Positions 49,372-59,234 of a DNA stretch of 64,000 nucleotides are shown here, one piece after another (the first letter of the stretch is position 1; each line of letters begins with the position of its first letter). The stretch is taken from contig QKWP01000589.1 of NCBI GenBank assembly GCA_003550325.1, forward strand, positions 157,361 to 221,360, read 5' to 3'. This DNA comes from Gigaspora rosea (taxonomy: Eukaryota; Glomeromycota; Glomeromycetes; Diversisporales; Gigasporaceae). The translations under genes were made by a program, and so were the position numbers. The notes under the pieces were generated by a model. The model did no database searches, had not been told where the DNA came from, and saw only the letters and a list, made by a program, of their open reading frames with translations.

Positions 49372-49943
49372 TGTTACAGTACCGGAAGCCTTCTTTAATT
49401 CCGATAAAGCAACAATCACACGGCTCCTGAGATCCCTTACTTTGGGCGTGAAGCGGTGTGCAAGAGGAAAGTATAGTTTCTTTTATGTCTATAAGAAACT
49501 ACACACTTCTCTAAGGCAGTTCGATATAAAACAACAAGAGATAATAGACAGTTTATTAATTTAACAAGAGGGCTATTCCAAGGTGTCTGTTCCTTAGAAA
49601 TCCCAAGAGTTTATTAATAATAAGAGAGGAGGATAAATAATATAAAGGTAAAGATAAAATACAATGTCTGGATCTGTCTAAAACTAAGGGAAATAAGGTG
49701 GGTTTATATATCTATTGAGCTAAGCGTCGCTAAGCGTCATTAAGCGTCACTAAGCGTCGTTAAGCGTCGCTAAGCGTCATTAAGCGTCGCTAAGCGTCGT
49801 TAAGCGTCGCTAAGCGTCATTGAGTGTCATTGCACATCAATTTCGCATATCACTATTACTAAATACAGTTATTACAAAATTTCCTTATTAAGTTCTAATT
49901 TTCAAACTAATTTCTACCAAGATTAAAAACCTATTCTATAACA
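49372..49943 (-). mobile_element. Solo LTR, Ty3/gypsy-like retroelement fossil
   Basis: 572 bp. Read on the minus strand it begins TGTTATAGAATAGG and ends CCGGTACTGTAACA (TG...CA with TGTTA/TAACA inverted ends), flanked by short AT-rich direct repeats (ATAT). Typical parts in order: a tandem run of about eleven 10-bp TAAGCGTCGC-type units (49723-49822), a TATATAAACCC promoter-like site, and T-rich and AATAAA-like stretches before the 3' end. No internal retroelement sequence or second LTR is adjacent, so it is a recombination remnant. The family assignment rests on LTR style only; age is moderate judging by the intact ends. Confidence 0.75.
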
Positions 49944-50044
49944 ATATATAAAATAAGGGTTTAAGATTTTCATGCACTCGCATAGTTGTGCACCCATGAT
50001 TGGCCAATCAAAATCTATCACATGATAGCAAGACATATGACGAG

Positions 50045-50514
50045 CAGGGACATGAAAAGATACCGGTTTGATTTGTAAAAAATTCATTCCGATATAGTAA
50101 AAAAATCCTTTTTATAGCAATATAAAATTTTACTTCTATTTTATCTATACAGTCAATTCTCCGCAAGTGCTTCTTTTTTTCTTCACAATAAAATTTATTC
50201 ATTTAGAGTAATTATTATCATGCATTATAATTAGATCTCTCTATAAGTGCACATTTTCTAGATGGAGAGCTCACTTTCTATAACTCTGCGACCTTCCAAC
50301 TAACTTGCCCATATTTCATATTTCTTGATGTCTTCTGAACTTTTCCGAAACTTTCTGATGTTCCTAATTATATTACCTGGCCCAGATTAAACATACACTG
50401 CTCTTAATTTTGCCCAAAAATTCATTGCTGTCAAAAATTCCATTTTATACCATTTTGTACTAAAAATTCTGTTTTATTCATATTTATATATATATGAATT
50501 TTTCCATGTCCCTG
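50045..50514. mobile_element. hAT element 'X', copy 2 (uninterrupted, inverted)
   Basis: Ends CAGGGACATGAAAA and, in reverse, CAGGGACATGGAAAAATTC. Flanks ATGACGAG (50037-50044) and GCGATGAG (50515-50522) match at five of eight positions, all differences being transitions. It matches 21959-23836 in reverse orientation except for the insertion there. Landmarks: GGTCGCAGAGTTATAGA and GTGAGCTCTC in reverse. Non-coding. Confidence 0.88.
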
Positions 50515-50522
50515 GCGATGAG

Positions 50523-50799
50523 CATCTGACCTGCCAACCTATCGAGCATTTGACCTGCCAACCTAATGGCATCCAACCCACTAAATCACTAACCAATCAA
50601 ATTACAAAGTTGCAAGAATATAAGTTTTTTATTACTATAACCCAAATTTTATTAATAAACAATTTTTTATTTAAAAATTTTTATTTTTATTTAAAAAAAC
50701 CTAATCCTAAACTAATTTCTTATACTAATGACACAATAAATCACATTCAACATGATATAAAAAAACATCTAATACTGCACAACAAAATCGACACTTGAA
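50523..50799. other. Short gene-free stretch
   Basis: Begins with a GAGCATCTGACCTGCCAACC/GAGCATTTGACCTGCCAACC direct repeat, then AT-rich sequence. The open frame here is not protein-like. Confidence 0.45.
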
Positions 50800-51902
50800 T
50801 TTTCATTCTGTTACCATTCTACTATTCTAGTATCCTAGAACTTACAAAAAAACATTAGTAGAACAAAAAAAAAGCTAAAATAAACAAAAAAAAAACTCAT
50901 ACTTATCTTTTAGTACCAGTTTCGGTTTCCAAATCTCTATTCCCATCACTATTCTAGCATCTTAGTGCAACATGAACCTACAAAAAAGAAACATTAGTAG
51001 AATGAAAAAAAAAAAACTAAAGAAAAAAAAGACAATCAAAAGAACTAGTAATATTTTTCATTTCTAGTTCCAGTTTTCAAATATCCATTCTAGTTGTCAT
51101 TCTAGTACCTTAGTACAATACAAAACTACAAGAAAGAAACATTAGTAAAATGAAAACCAAAACCAAAAAAAAAAGACAATCATAAAAAACTGGTAATATC
51201 TTTCAGTACTAGTTCCGGTTTTCGAATATCCATTCCAGTCGTCATTAGCAAAACACGAATCTACGAAAAGAAATATTAATAGAGCGAAAAAGAAACAGAA
51301 AAAAAAAACTAAGTTCCAATTTCAAATTTTCATTTCTGTTACCATTCCAGTACCCTAGCAAAACACGAACCTGCAAGTAAGAAAACATTAGTAGAACAAT
51401 AAAAAAACCAAAAAAAAAACAAACATAAGAACTAGTACCTATTTTTCAGTACCAGTTCTGGTTTCTGAATCTCTATTCAAGTACTTTGGTACAACACGAA
51501 CCTACAAGAAAATAATATTAGTAGAATAAAAAAAAGAACCAAAGAAAAAAAACAATCAAAAGAACTTGTATGTCTTTTAGTACCAGTTCTGATTTTCAAA
51601 TTGTCACCATTCCAGTACCCTAGCAAAACATGTACCTACAAGAAGACGATGTTAATAGAACGAAAAAAAACAAACAAAACTGGTACTTATTTTTCATACC
51701 AGTTTTGGTTTCCAAATCTTAATTCCTGTTACCATTTTAGCATCCTAGCGAAATACAAACCTACAAGAACAAAACGTTAGTAAAATGGAAAAAATATCCA
51801 AAAAGAAAAAACCAAACAAAAAAACTGGTACCCAAGAAAAAAAAAAAACAAAAAAACTGGCATCTATTTTTTAGTACTAGTTCCAGTTTTCGAATTTTAA
51901 TT

Positions 51903-52064
51903 AGAGTGCTAACATTTATTACCTAATATCCATTTACTATAAGGGCTTACCCTCCACTTCCAAATAAGATCTATAAATAAAAATTTAGCCAATCAAATTT
52001 AACTAAGATAAGATTTTTCTTGACTCTCACCCCTAAAATATTACCTAATAAATGTCAGCGCCCT
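51903..52064. mobile_element. Miniature element, AGGGTGCTGACA family, copy 2
   Basis: Ends AGAGTGCTAACATTTATTAC and, in reverse, AGGGCGCTGACATTTATTAG. The interior CCAATCAAATTTAACTAAGA-type block matches the copy at 15259-15419 in reverse. Inserted in the minisatellite array. Confidence 0.8.
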
Positions 52065-52321
52065 TACTATCTCTCCAGTACTTTAGTGAGCATGAACCCG
52101 AGGAAAAAACATTGAAGAACAAAGAAAAGAAACAATAAAACTGGTACTTATCTTTTGTACTAGTTCCAGTTTCTGAATCATCATCATTCTAGCAACCTAG
52201 TAAAACAAAAATCTACAAAAAGAAGATAATAAAGCAAAAAAAGAACCAAGAAAAAAAGACAAAGAACTAGTACCTATCTTTTTGTACCAGTTCTGGTTTC
52301 CAAATTAGCACTATTCTAGTT

Positions 52322-52484
52322 AGAGTAGACATATATATTACGTAATATAATTTTACTATACCCCCTACCCCCTTCCCCCTACATAAGAGAAATTTGATTG
52401 GCTATTATGAACTTCTATATTTAATATAAGATTTTAGAGACCCCCCTCCTCTCCTAAAATATTTATAATATCTGTCATCACCCT
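52322..52484. mobile_element. Miniature element, AGGGTG family, diverged copy 3
   Basis: Ends AGAGTAGACATATATATTAC and, in reverse, AGGGTGATGACAGATATTAT; a C-rich block (CCCCCTACCCCCTTCCCCCT) lies inside. Flanks share TCTAGT. More diverged than the copies at 15259 and 51903. Confidence 0.68.
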
Positions 52485-52748
52485 TATCTAGTGAAACATG
52501 AACCTAGTGAAAAAACAGTAGTAAAATGAAAAAACCCCAAAGAAAAACAAAGAAAAACAATTAGAACTAGTACTTATCTTTTACACTAGTTCATCTCCAT
52601 TGATGGCACTATTTTAATATACCAGTAAAACGTGAAAAAAAATTAGAATGGAAAAAAATATTAGTTATTACATTAACAAAACATGTGTTTGCATACCTAA
52701 TTTGATTTACACATCCAGGGTACATCTGGGGTGGTGGGTTGCCAAGGG

Positions 52749-53247
52749 CAGTGTTGTACATGAGACGCATTCACACTATGTAAAATGTCCAATGTCCAAG
52801 ATTGTCCAAAATCATCCAAACCTATGTTCCATGTTTAACTAATCAATAAAGTTATTTAAAAATATATATAATTATATATTTTTTTAAGTGTTGGACTAGT
52901 GATACCACCGAAATTGATTGTTGAAAAAGGCCTAGTTTGTCTTCATTAGAGAAAATTAAAATTTTTTATAAGAAAGAGCAAATAAAATTTATATAGAAAA
53001 GTTTCTTATAATTTCGTCTATTCAAAAAAAGTATCAAATAATTTCGTCTTTCAAGTAAAATAGGTCAAAAACAATTTCGTCTTCAAATTTTAATTTCAGG
53101 TTTTAGAACCCGAAATGCTTTCGTCCTTATGTATATGCTGGACTTATTGGTGAAAAAATTAAAATAGATTATTATAATAAAATTTCAAGTAATTTTAATT
53201 TGAAAAAATGTTCAAAATTGTCCAAAATTGTCCCATATACAACACTG
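52749..53247. mobile_element. Miniature element 'Y', copy 2, carrying element Z
   Basis: Ends CAGTGTTGTACATGAGAC and, in reverse, CAGTGTTGTATATGGGAC, with 8-bp duplications GCCAAGGG (52741-52748) and GCTAAGGG (53248-53255), one transition apart. Without Z (52897-53135) and its duplication it matches 22735-22977 closely. Confidence 0.9.
52897..53135. mobile_element. Miniature element 'Z', copy 2, nested in Y copy 2
   Basis: Flanks TGTTGGAC (52889-52896) and TGCTGGAC (53136-53143) are an 8-bp duplication with one transition; Y copy 1 preserves the unfilled site GTGCTGGAC near 22867. The ends TAGTGATACC and TATGTATA match copy 1 at 24214-24453, which fixes the element limits independently. Confidence 0.9.
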
Positions 53248-53316
53248 GCTAAGGGTGCACAACCATGTGGGTATATAAAAAACATTTTCACATAAAATAA
53301 ACTTTGAATGAACTTT

Positions 53317-53446
53317 AAAATACTAAAACTTTTTACTAAGACATTTTTTTAAAGATCTGATTAGTAACTTTGTAGAGCTTATCATGAAAAACAAAGTTAC
53401 TGGTCAGATTTTAAAAATATTGTTTGTGTAAAAAGTTTAGCATTTT
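53317..53446. repeat. 130-bp palindrome, copy 2 (diverged)
   Basis: AAAATACTAAAACTTTTTA...CTGATTAGTAACTTTGTAGAGCT faces its reverse complement, with a looser loop than the copy at 49211-49339. Sequence to its right (ATAGATGTTTTGCATCATAG) matches, in reverse, the sequence left of copy 1, so the mobile unit is longer than the hairpin. Confidence 0.78.
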
Positions 53447-54030
53447 GAAAATTATTGTCGAGTATAGATGTTTTGCATCATAGCTTTTTTTACTAATATC
53501 TTATATTTTTAACACGACATTTATCTAACATAATATATTTTTAATTTGACTTTTTTTCGATACTAAGGTTTATTAAATGCTCTTTTTCTGACAACCCATT
53601 TTGGAACACTTCAAGAATGATAAACCCGGTAGTACCCTAAACACCTAGTACAGAGATCATATTTATTTTTTAGCAAAAACTCTTGAAATTTAAGAAGCAA
53701 AAAAACAGGTTTTGGCAATAATCTTGGCATCCAGTGATCTGATTTGAATAAACTTTTTTTTAAAATAAAGCTTTCAGTAAGGTGCATCTAAAAAAAAAAG
53801 TTCATTCAATTCTGTTTACTGGATCAGAAGTTATTTAAGTAAATATAGTTTGGTCATTTTTAGCAAATTAGATTAAAATTGGCCAAAATCTAGGTATAAC
53901 CTATATAAGAGATTTCTGGGGTCCTAACCTAGTAATCATCCCATCATGTGAAATCATACAACTATGTTATTTGTTTACTAGCACTAACAACTTGGTCTAA
54001 ACTATACTATCACCTAATCCTAACACTAAT
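53447..54030. other. Gene-free AT-rich stretch
   Basis: No coding signal or clear repeat beyond the flank of the palindrome. Confidence 0.5.
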
Positions 54031-54032
54031 AT

Positions 54033-54393
54033 GGGCCCTCAAAAGTAGAAACCAAGGAATTTGACTATTTTTTGAAAATTGACCTATTTGATTGATTAGG
54101 TGTAAAATTTTAGGCCCAATCTTTTTTACTTAATAATGAAAGTCTGATCACTTAATAAATTTTTGTGATACAACGGTTAAAAGCTTTTGACACTATAATT
54201 TAAAAATAGATTTACTGAGATTTACAGATAGTAATACAGAATCTGCAGATCTAATAATCCTGTTTAAACAGGTTTGTTAATCATGAATAACCTAATTTTA
54301 GATTGTTTTGATTTGTGTAACAAAATAGTTTTTGCCGATTTTCTCAAAACCCGTGATCAGCCAAATTCCTTGGTTTCTACTTTTGAGGGCCCA
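54033..54393. mobile_element. TA-target element, perfect 32-bp inverted ends
   Basis: Ends TGGGCCCTCAAAAGTAGAAA, continuing CCAAGGAATTTG, identical in reverse on the right; TA on both flanks. 361 bp. It shares the TA target and TGGG start with the elements at 2897, 7616, 56164 and 62405, but the interiors differ. Confidence 0.9.
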
Positions 54394-54395
54394 TA

Positions 54396-54940
54396 TAGTT
54401 AACTCTTTCTATACTGAACCTGTTTATATCGAAATTGGGTTATAGTGAACTTGATTTGCAAAACAGATTTTTCTATAATAGTTTAAGCTGGCTGTACCGA
54501 AGCAAAATAATAAATTTCTTTATACTGCACCTGAACTCTTTTTTATTAACCAGATACTATATATATATATTTCTATATGAGGACCCTTAACGTAGACCCA
54601 GGGTCTACAATTTTATCATAGACCGAAGTAGCTTGAAATATGATTGGTCAATTAATACTTGGCATTTTTGGAAAATTTGAGTGAAAGTATCTTGAAAATT
54701 ATATTACAAATAAATTTGTTTTTATTTAAATTTTGCAACTTCGAAATAAAAAAAAAATTGTTATTTAATTTTGCAACTTTGCAAAATTAAAAATAAAAAA
54801 ATTTGTTATACAATTACTAAAATATTTCATTTAGCCTTTGAAAAATTTTTATTTCAATTTATATTTAATATACAGTTTATTTACAATAAAAAAAAAATTT
54901 AACTACTAAAATTTATAAACAAATGTTATTAAATAAATAA
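54396..54940. other. Gene-free stretch
   Basis: AT-rich. GTAGACCCAGGGTCTAC (54594-54610) is a perfect 17-base palindrome. TATACTGAACCTG...TATAGTGAACTTG motifs (54410-54460) recur as TATACTGCACCTGAAC near 54530 and may be relics of a small element. Confidence 0.4.
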
Positions 54941-55390
54941 AATTGCAAAAAAAAAAAACAAAACGATGATACACCAAATAACAAAGACAGTGCACTATAA
55001 AAAAAAGAAAGCACCAAAAACAACAAAATGCCAAGGTAACGAAACACTGAAGTAACAAAATACTGAACAATCAAAGTGCCTAAAACCAACAAAACACTAA
55101 GGGATGAAGTACCAAAAGGACAAAACATAAAAAGATCAAACCACTAAAATGATGAAGAAGCACCAAAGATATGAAGCATCAAACCCAATAAAGCACTAAA
55201 AAATGAAATGCTAAAAAATAACAAGATACTAAAGGATAAAGCACCAAAAGGTCAGAACAAAAACCAAAGTAACAAAAAACTAACAAAGCACCAAAAAGAT
55301 GAAGCACCAAAAGAATGGAACAAAAAATGACAAGACACCAAAGCAACAAAGCACCAAAAGGATGAAAGTGATGAAAGTATCAAAATCAAA
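54940..55390. repeat. A-rich tandem repeat of about 10-20 bp units
   Basis: Repeats of the form GCACCAAAAGGATGAA / AACAAAGCACCAAA / ACACTAAAG run for about 450 bp on the plus strand. The minus-strand frame through it is a low-complexity by-product, not a gene. Confidence 0.8.
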
Positions 55391-55695
55391 AATCATGCAG
55401 ATCATTATATATCAGATAAACAAGGAGGTCTATGGATTAATTATAGAATCCCTAGTTTGCGTTAAGATTTGCTTTTCTATATAATGAACTATCATATAAC
55501 TTATATATGAAGTTACATGATCAATTTAAAACTGTGTTCAAATAATATAAATTATACGATTATAATTAAACTTTTTAAATGTTATAAAATTTTATTATGA
55601 ATTAAAATATTCTGTTCCTAATCTAAAAGTACAAAGTTTTACAAGAAATTTTTTTGTTCTAATTTTGTCCATGTCACTACTCGATTTACTTTAGC
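55391..55695. other. AT-rich spacer, no gene
   Basis: Nothing recognised between the A-rich repeat and the gene fragment that follows on the minus strand. Confidence 0.45.
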
Positions 55696-55905
55696 TTAAT
55701 AAGAGGCTTTTTGTAATTCTTTAACTAAGATTTCCAAAGGCAATTTTTCATCAGGTTGGCCCAACTCACAAACTTTTATTTCTTTTTTATAACCTTCGAT
55801 TAAGGCTTCTGAAGCAATACAAACCAATCTATTTGGGACGTCCCAAATTGCATAATGAATAGTATCATAGCGATAGTAATAGTACAGTAAATATCTAATG
55901 TGATA
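55696..55905 (-). pseudogene. C-terminal fragment of an unrecognised gene
   Basis: About 69 codons open on the minus strand up to a TAA at 55698-55696: DTIHYAIWDVPNRLVCIASE, ALIEGYKKEIKVCELGQPDE, KLPLEILVKELQKASY. Composition is fully protein-like (balanced, with an amphipathic C-terminal helix), unlike the surrounding low-complexity frames. Upstream the frame runs into a stop within about 20 codons without a Met or a convincing splice acceptor, so it is a fragment or last exon of a truncated gene. No family recognised. The broken gene at 56975-57958 lies 1 kb away on the same strand, but no link is visible. Confidence 0.5.
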
Positions 55906-55989
55906 CTAGTCGTCACCAGTGAAGAACATTTAATGTTCTCAATGTTCTCATGAAATTTGAGAACACTACAATTAGACATCAGCAAATAA

Positions 55990-56115
55990 ATATACGAAAT
56001 CTTTCGAAAGATATTGCATGCCGAAATCTTTTGAAAGAATTGCGATCAATGCAAAATCTTTCGAAATATGCACAATCTTTCAAAAAATTTCGGCATGCAT
56101 TTCTTTCGAAATATT
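55990..56115. repeat. Palindromic repeat with AAATCTTTCGAAAG units
   Basis: Four or more AATCTTTCGAAA-like palindromes and a GCATGCCGAAAT / ATTTCGGCATGC inverted pair about 60 bp apart. Probably a diverged miniature element. Confidence 0.6.
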
Positions 56116-56163
56116 TTGCAAACCTCTACCTAATTATCTCTTCAAGGGTTACAGGAGGTAATA

Positions 56164-56506
56164 TGGGGTTATTCATACTAAAAAGTTCTATTTTGCAATA
56201 TAACCAATCTTGAGATAATTGAGTTTAATCATTTGTTTTGATTTTCAGACTAATCTGGGATTAAGCAAATTTCCCGATTTTGATTGGTTAAAAATAACAG
56301 GTGACTATCAGGTAATCTCATGATGCACTTGTGCCTTAGACAGCCTCGTATAGTTTTTCTTTTATATTATCTCCATTTTTTATTATGTAAATCGGCTTTC
56401 ATTTATAATTAAAAAATGTCAGCCATGTCAAAATTTATATAAATCTAATAAAAACTCATTTTCCAAAAAAATTGCAAAATATGCCTTTTTAATATGAATG
56501 GCCCCA
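56164..56506. mobile_element. TA-target miniature element (TGGGG family), copy 2
   Basis: Left end TGGGGTTATTCATACTAAAA, right end in reverse TGGGGCCATTCATATTAAAA, TA on both flanks. The interior closely matches the copy at 62405-62746 in reverse (CAAGTGCATCA, AATCACCTG-like blocks, ATTATCTCCATTTTTTATTA). 343 bp. Confidence 0.88.
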
Positions 56507-56974
56507 TATTATCATTTAAATCTGCAATATTTTGCAATATTTTGAATTTTTTTTAAAATTTTTGCAATTAAATATAAAATTTTATATTTTTTTATTTATT
56601 ATTATATATATTACATTTTTAAATTAAATATATATTTTTAATCAATATTACATATTTATTATAATAAATGCATATATAATTTATTAATAACTTTATTTTT
56701 TTAAAAAATTTAAAAATTACAAATATAAAGCAAAATAATAATAGTATTTTTATTAAAAAAATAAAATAAAAAAAGACAAAAAGTACAGTAATATTGACAG
56801 TATATTAATTATTAATTAGCCAATCACATGAATGTTCTCCCAGAATTTCTAGAATCATATGATTGACATTTTATTACTATAAATGGTGTGGTCAGCATTG
56901 TCCATATTTGGTAATATCCCTGACTGAAGTAGCGTTATTTGTATATAAAAAAAAACAAAACAAAAAAAAAAGTT
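56507..56974. other. 3' flank of the broken gene, AT-rich
   Basis: No gene. Repetitive A/T words; CCAATCACATGA-like motif near 56820. Confidence 0.45.
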
Positions 56975-57550
56975 TTATGCGTTATAATCAGGTTCTTCTT
57001 GTTCTTCATCGGATCTATAATTTATATTTTTTGTCGAAGTTGTAGATTCTTTATCTTTTTAAATATATTCGAAAATTCTAAAATTTGAATACAATGCAAA
57101 AAATTGCAAATTTTTAAGAAATTTTAAATATACTCGCCTTTTCTTAGCCTTTTACTTTTACTTGCCTAAAAAATATTTTTTCAAATAAAAATTCAATTTA
57201 AAAATTTAAAAAAAAATTTGTATTTTAAAATATAAACTTACTTTTTTGGAGGTTTGCGAAGGTCGTTTGAGATAATTAGACGTATTCTATAAATTTTTTA
57301 AATGTTTAAAATAATTATAAAAAAATGTGATAATATTTCTATATAATCTATGTATAAATATACTTGTTCGAATTCTTCTAATTGTTCTCCAAATTCTTCT
57401 AATTCTTCTGGTTCGTTTCTTTTTTCTAATTCTTCTGGTTCGTTTCTTTTTCTATATCCTCCGAAATTAATGTCAAAAACGATTCACGTTGTTCTAACAT
57501 TCGCTTTATTTCAAAAAATTGAACAAATTTTTAGTAAATAACAATAATAC

Positions 57551-57584
<34 letters not shown>

Positions 57585-57958
57585 CATAATAACTTGATAT
57601 CTTTCAAGATCTTCTTTAACAATATCTTCAGAAATTGTTAACTTTTCGTAGTTTGGGCTAAGAATAATTAGCATACCACCATTGCTTATGCCGTCTTGTG
57701 GTCAGTTGTTTCTCCGGCGGGCCAAATTTTATTTAAAATTCGAATACTGTAAGTATCATTTTTATCAAAACTATTCGCAACTCTTGCAAAAAGAAGCTTA
57801 AAACAATTCTTCATCTTTTCCGTTCTCTTCAAATTCAAAACTTCTTCAGGTTTCACCTTGGTGTTAATAGGATCTAAAAGATTGCCAAAAATAGAAAACA
57901 TAGAGTCTTTAGTTTTAGTAGTTAAAGTGCTTCTCAACAACCTAACTTTTTCCAAAAG
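56975..57958 (-). pseudogene. Unrecognised gene with acidic repeats, probably broken
   Basis: Minus strand, stop TAA at 56977-56975. Protein-like stretches in order: LLEKVRLLRSTLTTKTKDSM to AGETTDHKTA (57958-57689); a one-base frame change near 57689; ISNGGMLIILSPNYEKLTIS...LERYQ (to about 57602); after an AT-repeat intron, RMLEQRESFLTLISEDI (about 57502-57450); a second frame change; an acidic repeat (RNEPEELEKRNEPEELEEFG, to about 57365); NTSNYLKRPSQTSKK (about 57286-57242); ASKSKRLRK; and a last exon STTSTKNINYRSDEEQEEPD (about 57050-56990). The first exon seen opens at an AG acceptor (57959), with no upstream exon found before the element at 58027, so the 5' end is probably lost. The last junction would need a GC donor (GCGAGT). 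Two frame changes could also be assembly errors. No family recognised. Confidence 0.5.
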
Positions 57959-58026
57959 CTAAAAATTTTTTAAAATTAGAAAATAATAACATATTTAATA
58001 TTTTTGAATAGCAAAATGTCATTGGC

Positions 58027-59234
58027 GACATATTGCCATGGCGACCCCTATATGATCGGCCAATCATTTTACAGATTGCTGATCATATAAATGAATTTTT
58101 TTTTATTTTTGATTTATTTTTTTTTCTACTATATTTTTGTTTTATTATTTTTTTTATTTTTATTAACATTTAATTTTTTTTTTTAGCATCACTAGAGCCG
58201 TCGTTAGAGCCGTTGCTGGAGTCGTTGTTGGAGTCGTCATTGGAGCCATAGTAGAAGTGTGAAATCGCAGTAGATTTGGGCCGTGAAGTCGCGGCAGATT
58301 TCAGTGATCGTTGGAGTAGGAGCGTGAAGTCGTGTTTTAGTAGGTTGTTTTATTCTGGTTTCTTTGAAGTTATCGTTGGAGTCATCATTGGAGTCGCAGT
58401 AGGAGTGTAAATTCGCGTTTAGATCAGTGATTCAGTAGGTTGTTTTTTGGTGGGTACTTCTAGTTGCTTTTCGGTAGTTAATTCAATAAGTTTATCGTTT
58501 TTTGTGGGGTTTTAATAGGTTCTTCTCAAAAGAAGTTTCTTTGTTGTTTTTTGGTGAGTTTTTGTAGGTTTTCAGTGGGTTTTCCTAGTCGTTTTTGGTG
58601 GGTTCGTTCAGGGTTCTTCATCGTTATTCTGTGGGTTTCTTCAGTAACTTCTTCATTAGTTTTCTGTAGGTTCTTCGATAAATTTGTTGTTTTTCAGTAG
58701 TCGTTTCTTGGTAGTTTCTTTCTTTGCTCTTGGTCTAATCTTTAGTCTGTTCTTGTTATTGTTTTTGTCCGTTTTTTTGCCGTTTTCTTACCGTTTTCTT
58801 GCTGTTTTTTTGGCGTTTTTTTCTTGTTCTTGTTCACCGTTTTCGTACCGTTTTCTTGTCATTTTTTTTCTTTGTTCTTGGTCGAATCTTTGTCCATTCT
58901 TTCTTGTCGTTTTCTTCTTGTTTTTGTTCACCTTTTTGTTCCGTTTTCTTGTCGTTTTCTTAGATCTAAAAAAAAATAATTAATAAAATAAATTAAAAAA
59001 AATTAAAAAAATAAATTAATAAATTATTAACAAATTTATTTTTATATATTAAACCCGGTTTTGACACCTTTTTTTTTTTTATTAATAAATTTTATTAATA
59101 AATTTCTTTAATAATTTAAGTGTATGTAATCGACCAATTGAATTTGATCACGTGCATTACGTGCTTGACACGAGCACGTGATGCATGTGCTTGAATTTGA
59201 TTGGCTGATCACGGAGTCACCATAGCGACATGTC
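58027..59234. mobile_element. About 1.2-kb inverted-repeat element with GTCG/T-rich interior
   Basis: Left GACATATTGCCATGGCGACC and right in reverse GACATGTCGCTATGGTGAC, both followed inward by a TGATC-GCCAATCA motif. The interior holds GGAGTCGT-type repeats (58190-58400), TTCTTCAGTAGGTT-type repeats, and a T-rich CGTTTTCTTGTCGTTTT array (58740-58965). Open frames inside are low complexity. No target duplication found. It abuts the 5' end of the broken gene at 56975-57958. Confidence 0.6.

Larger units (their letters stand above)
50800..52630. repeat. Minisatellite array, unit about 110-130 bp
   Basis: Roughly a dozen diverged units, each with a C-poor A-rich half (AACATTAGTAGAA-GAAAAAAAA-CAAAAAA) and a half reading AACTAGTACCTATCTTT-AG, TACCAGTTC-GGTTTCCAAAT, CATTCCAGTA-CTAG. 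Two small elements (51903, 52322) have inserted in it. No coding sense on either strand. Confidence 0.82.

Noticed and set aside
49723-49822. CRISPR-like array
   Set aside because: Ten-base units are directly adjacent without spacers, inside an LTR in a eukaryotic genome.
54913-55128. Hydrophobic minus-strand frame as a membrane protein
   Set aside because: It is the reverse translation of the A-rich ACCAAAAGGA repeat.
58684-58983. 99-codon Phe/Leu-rich frame as a membrane protein
   Set aside because: It is a translation of a CGTTTTCTTGTCG-type T-rich repeat; hydrophobicity is a by-product.
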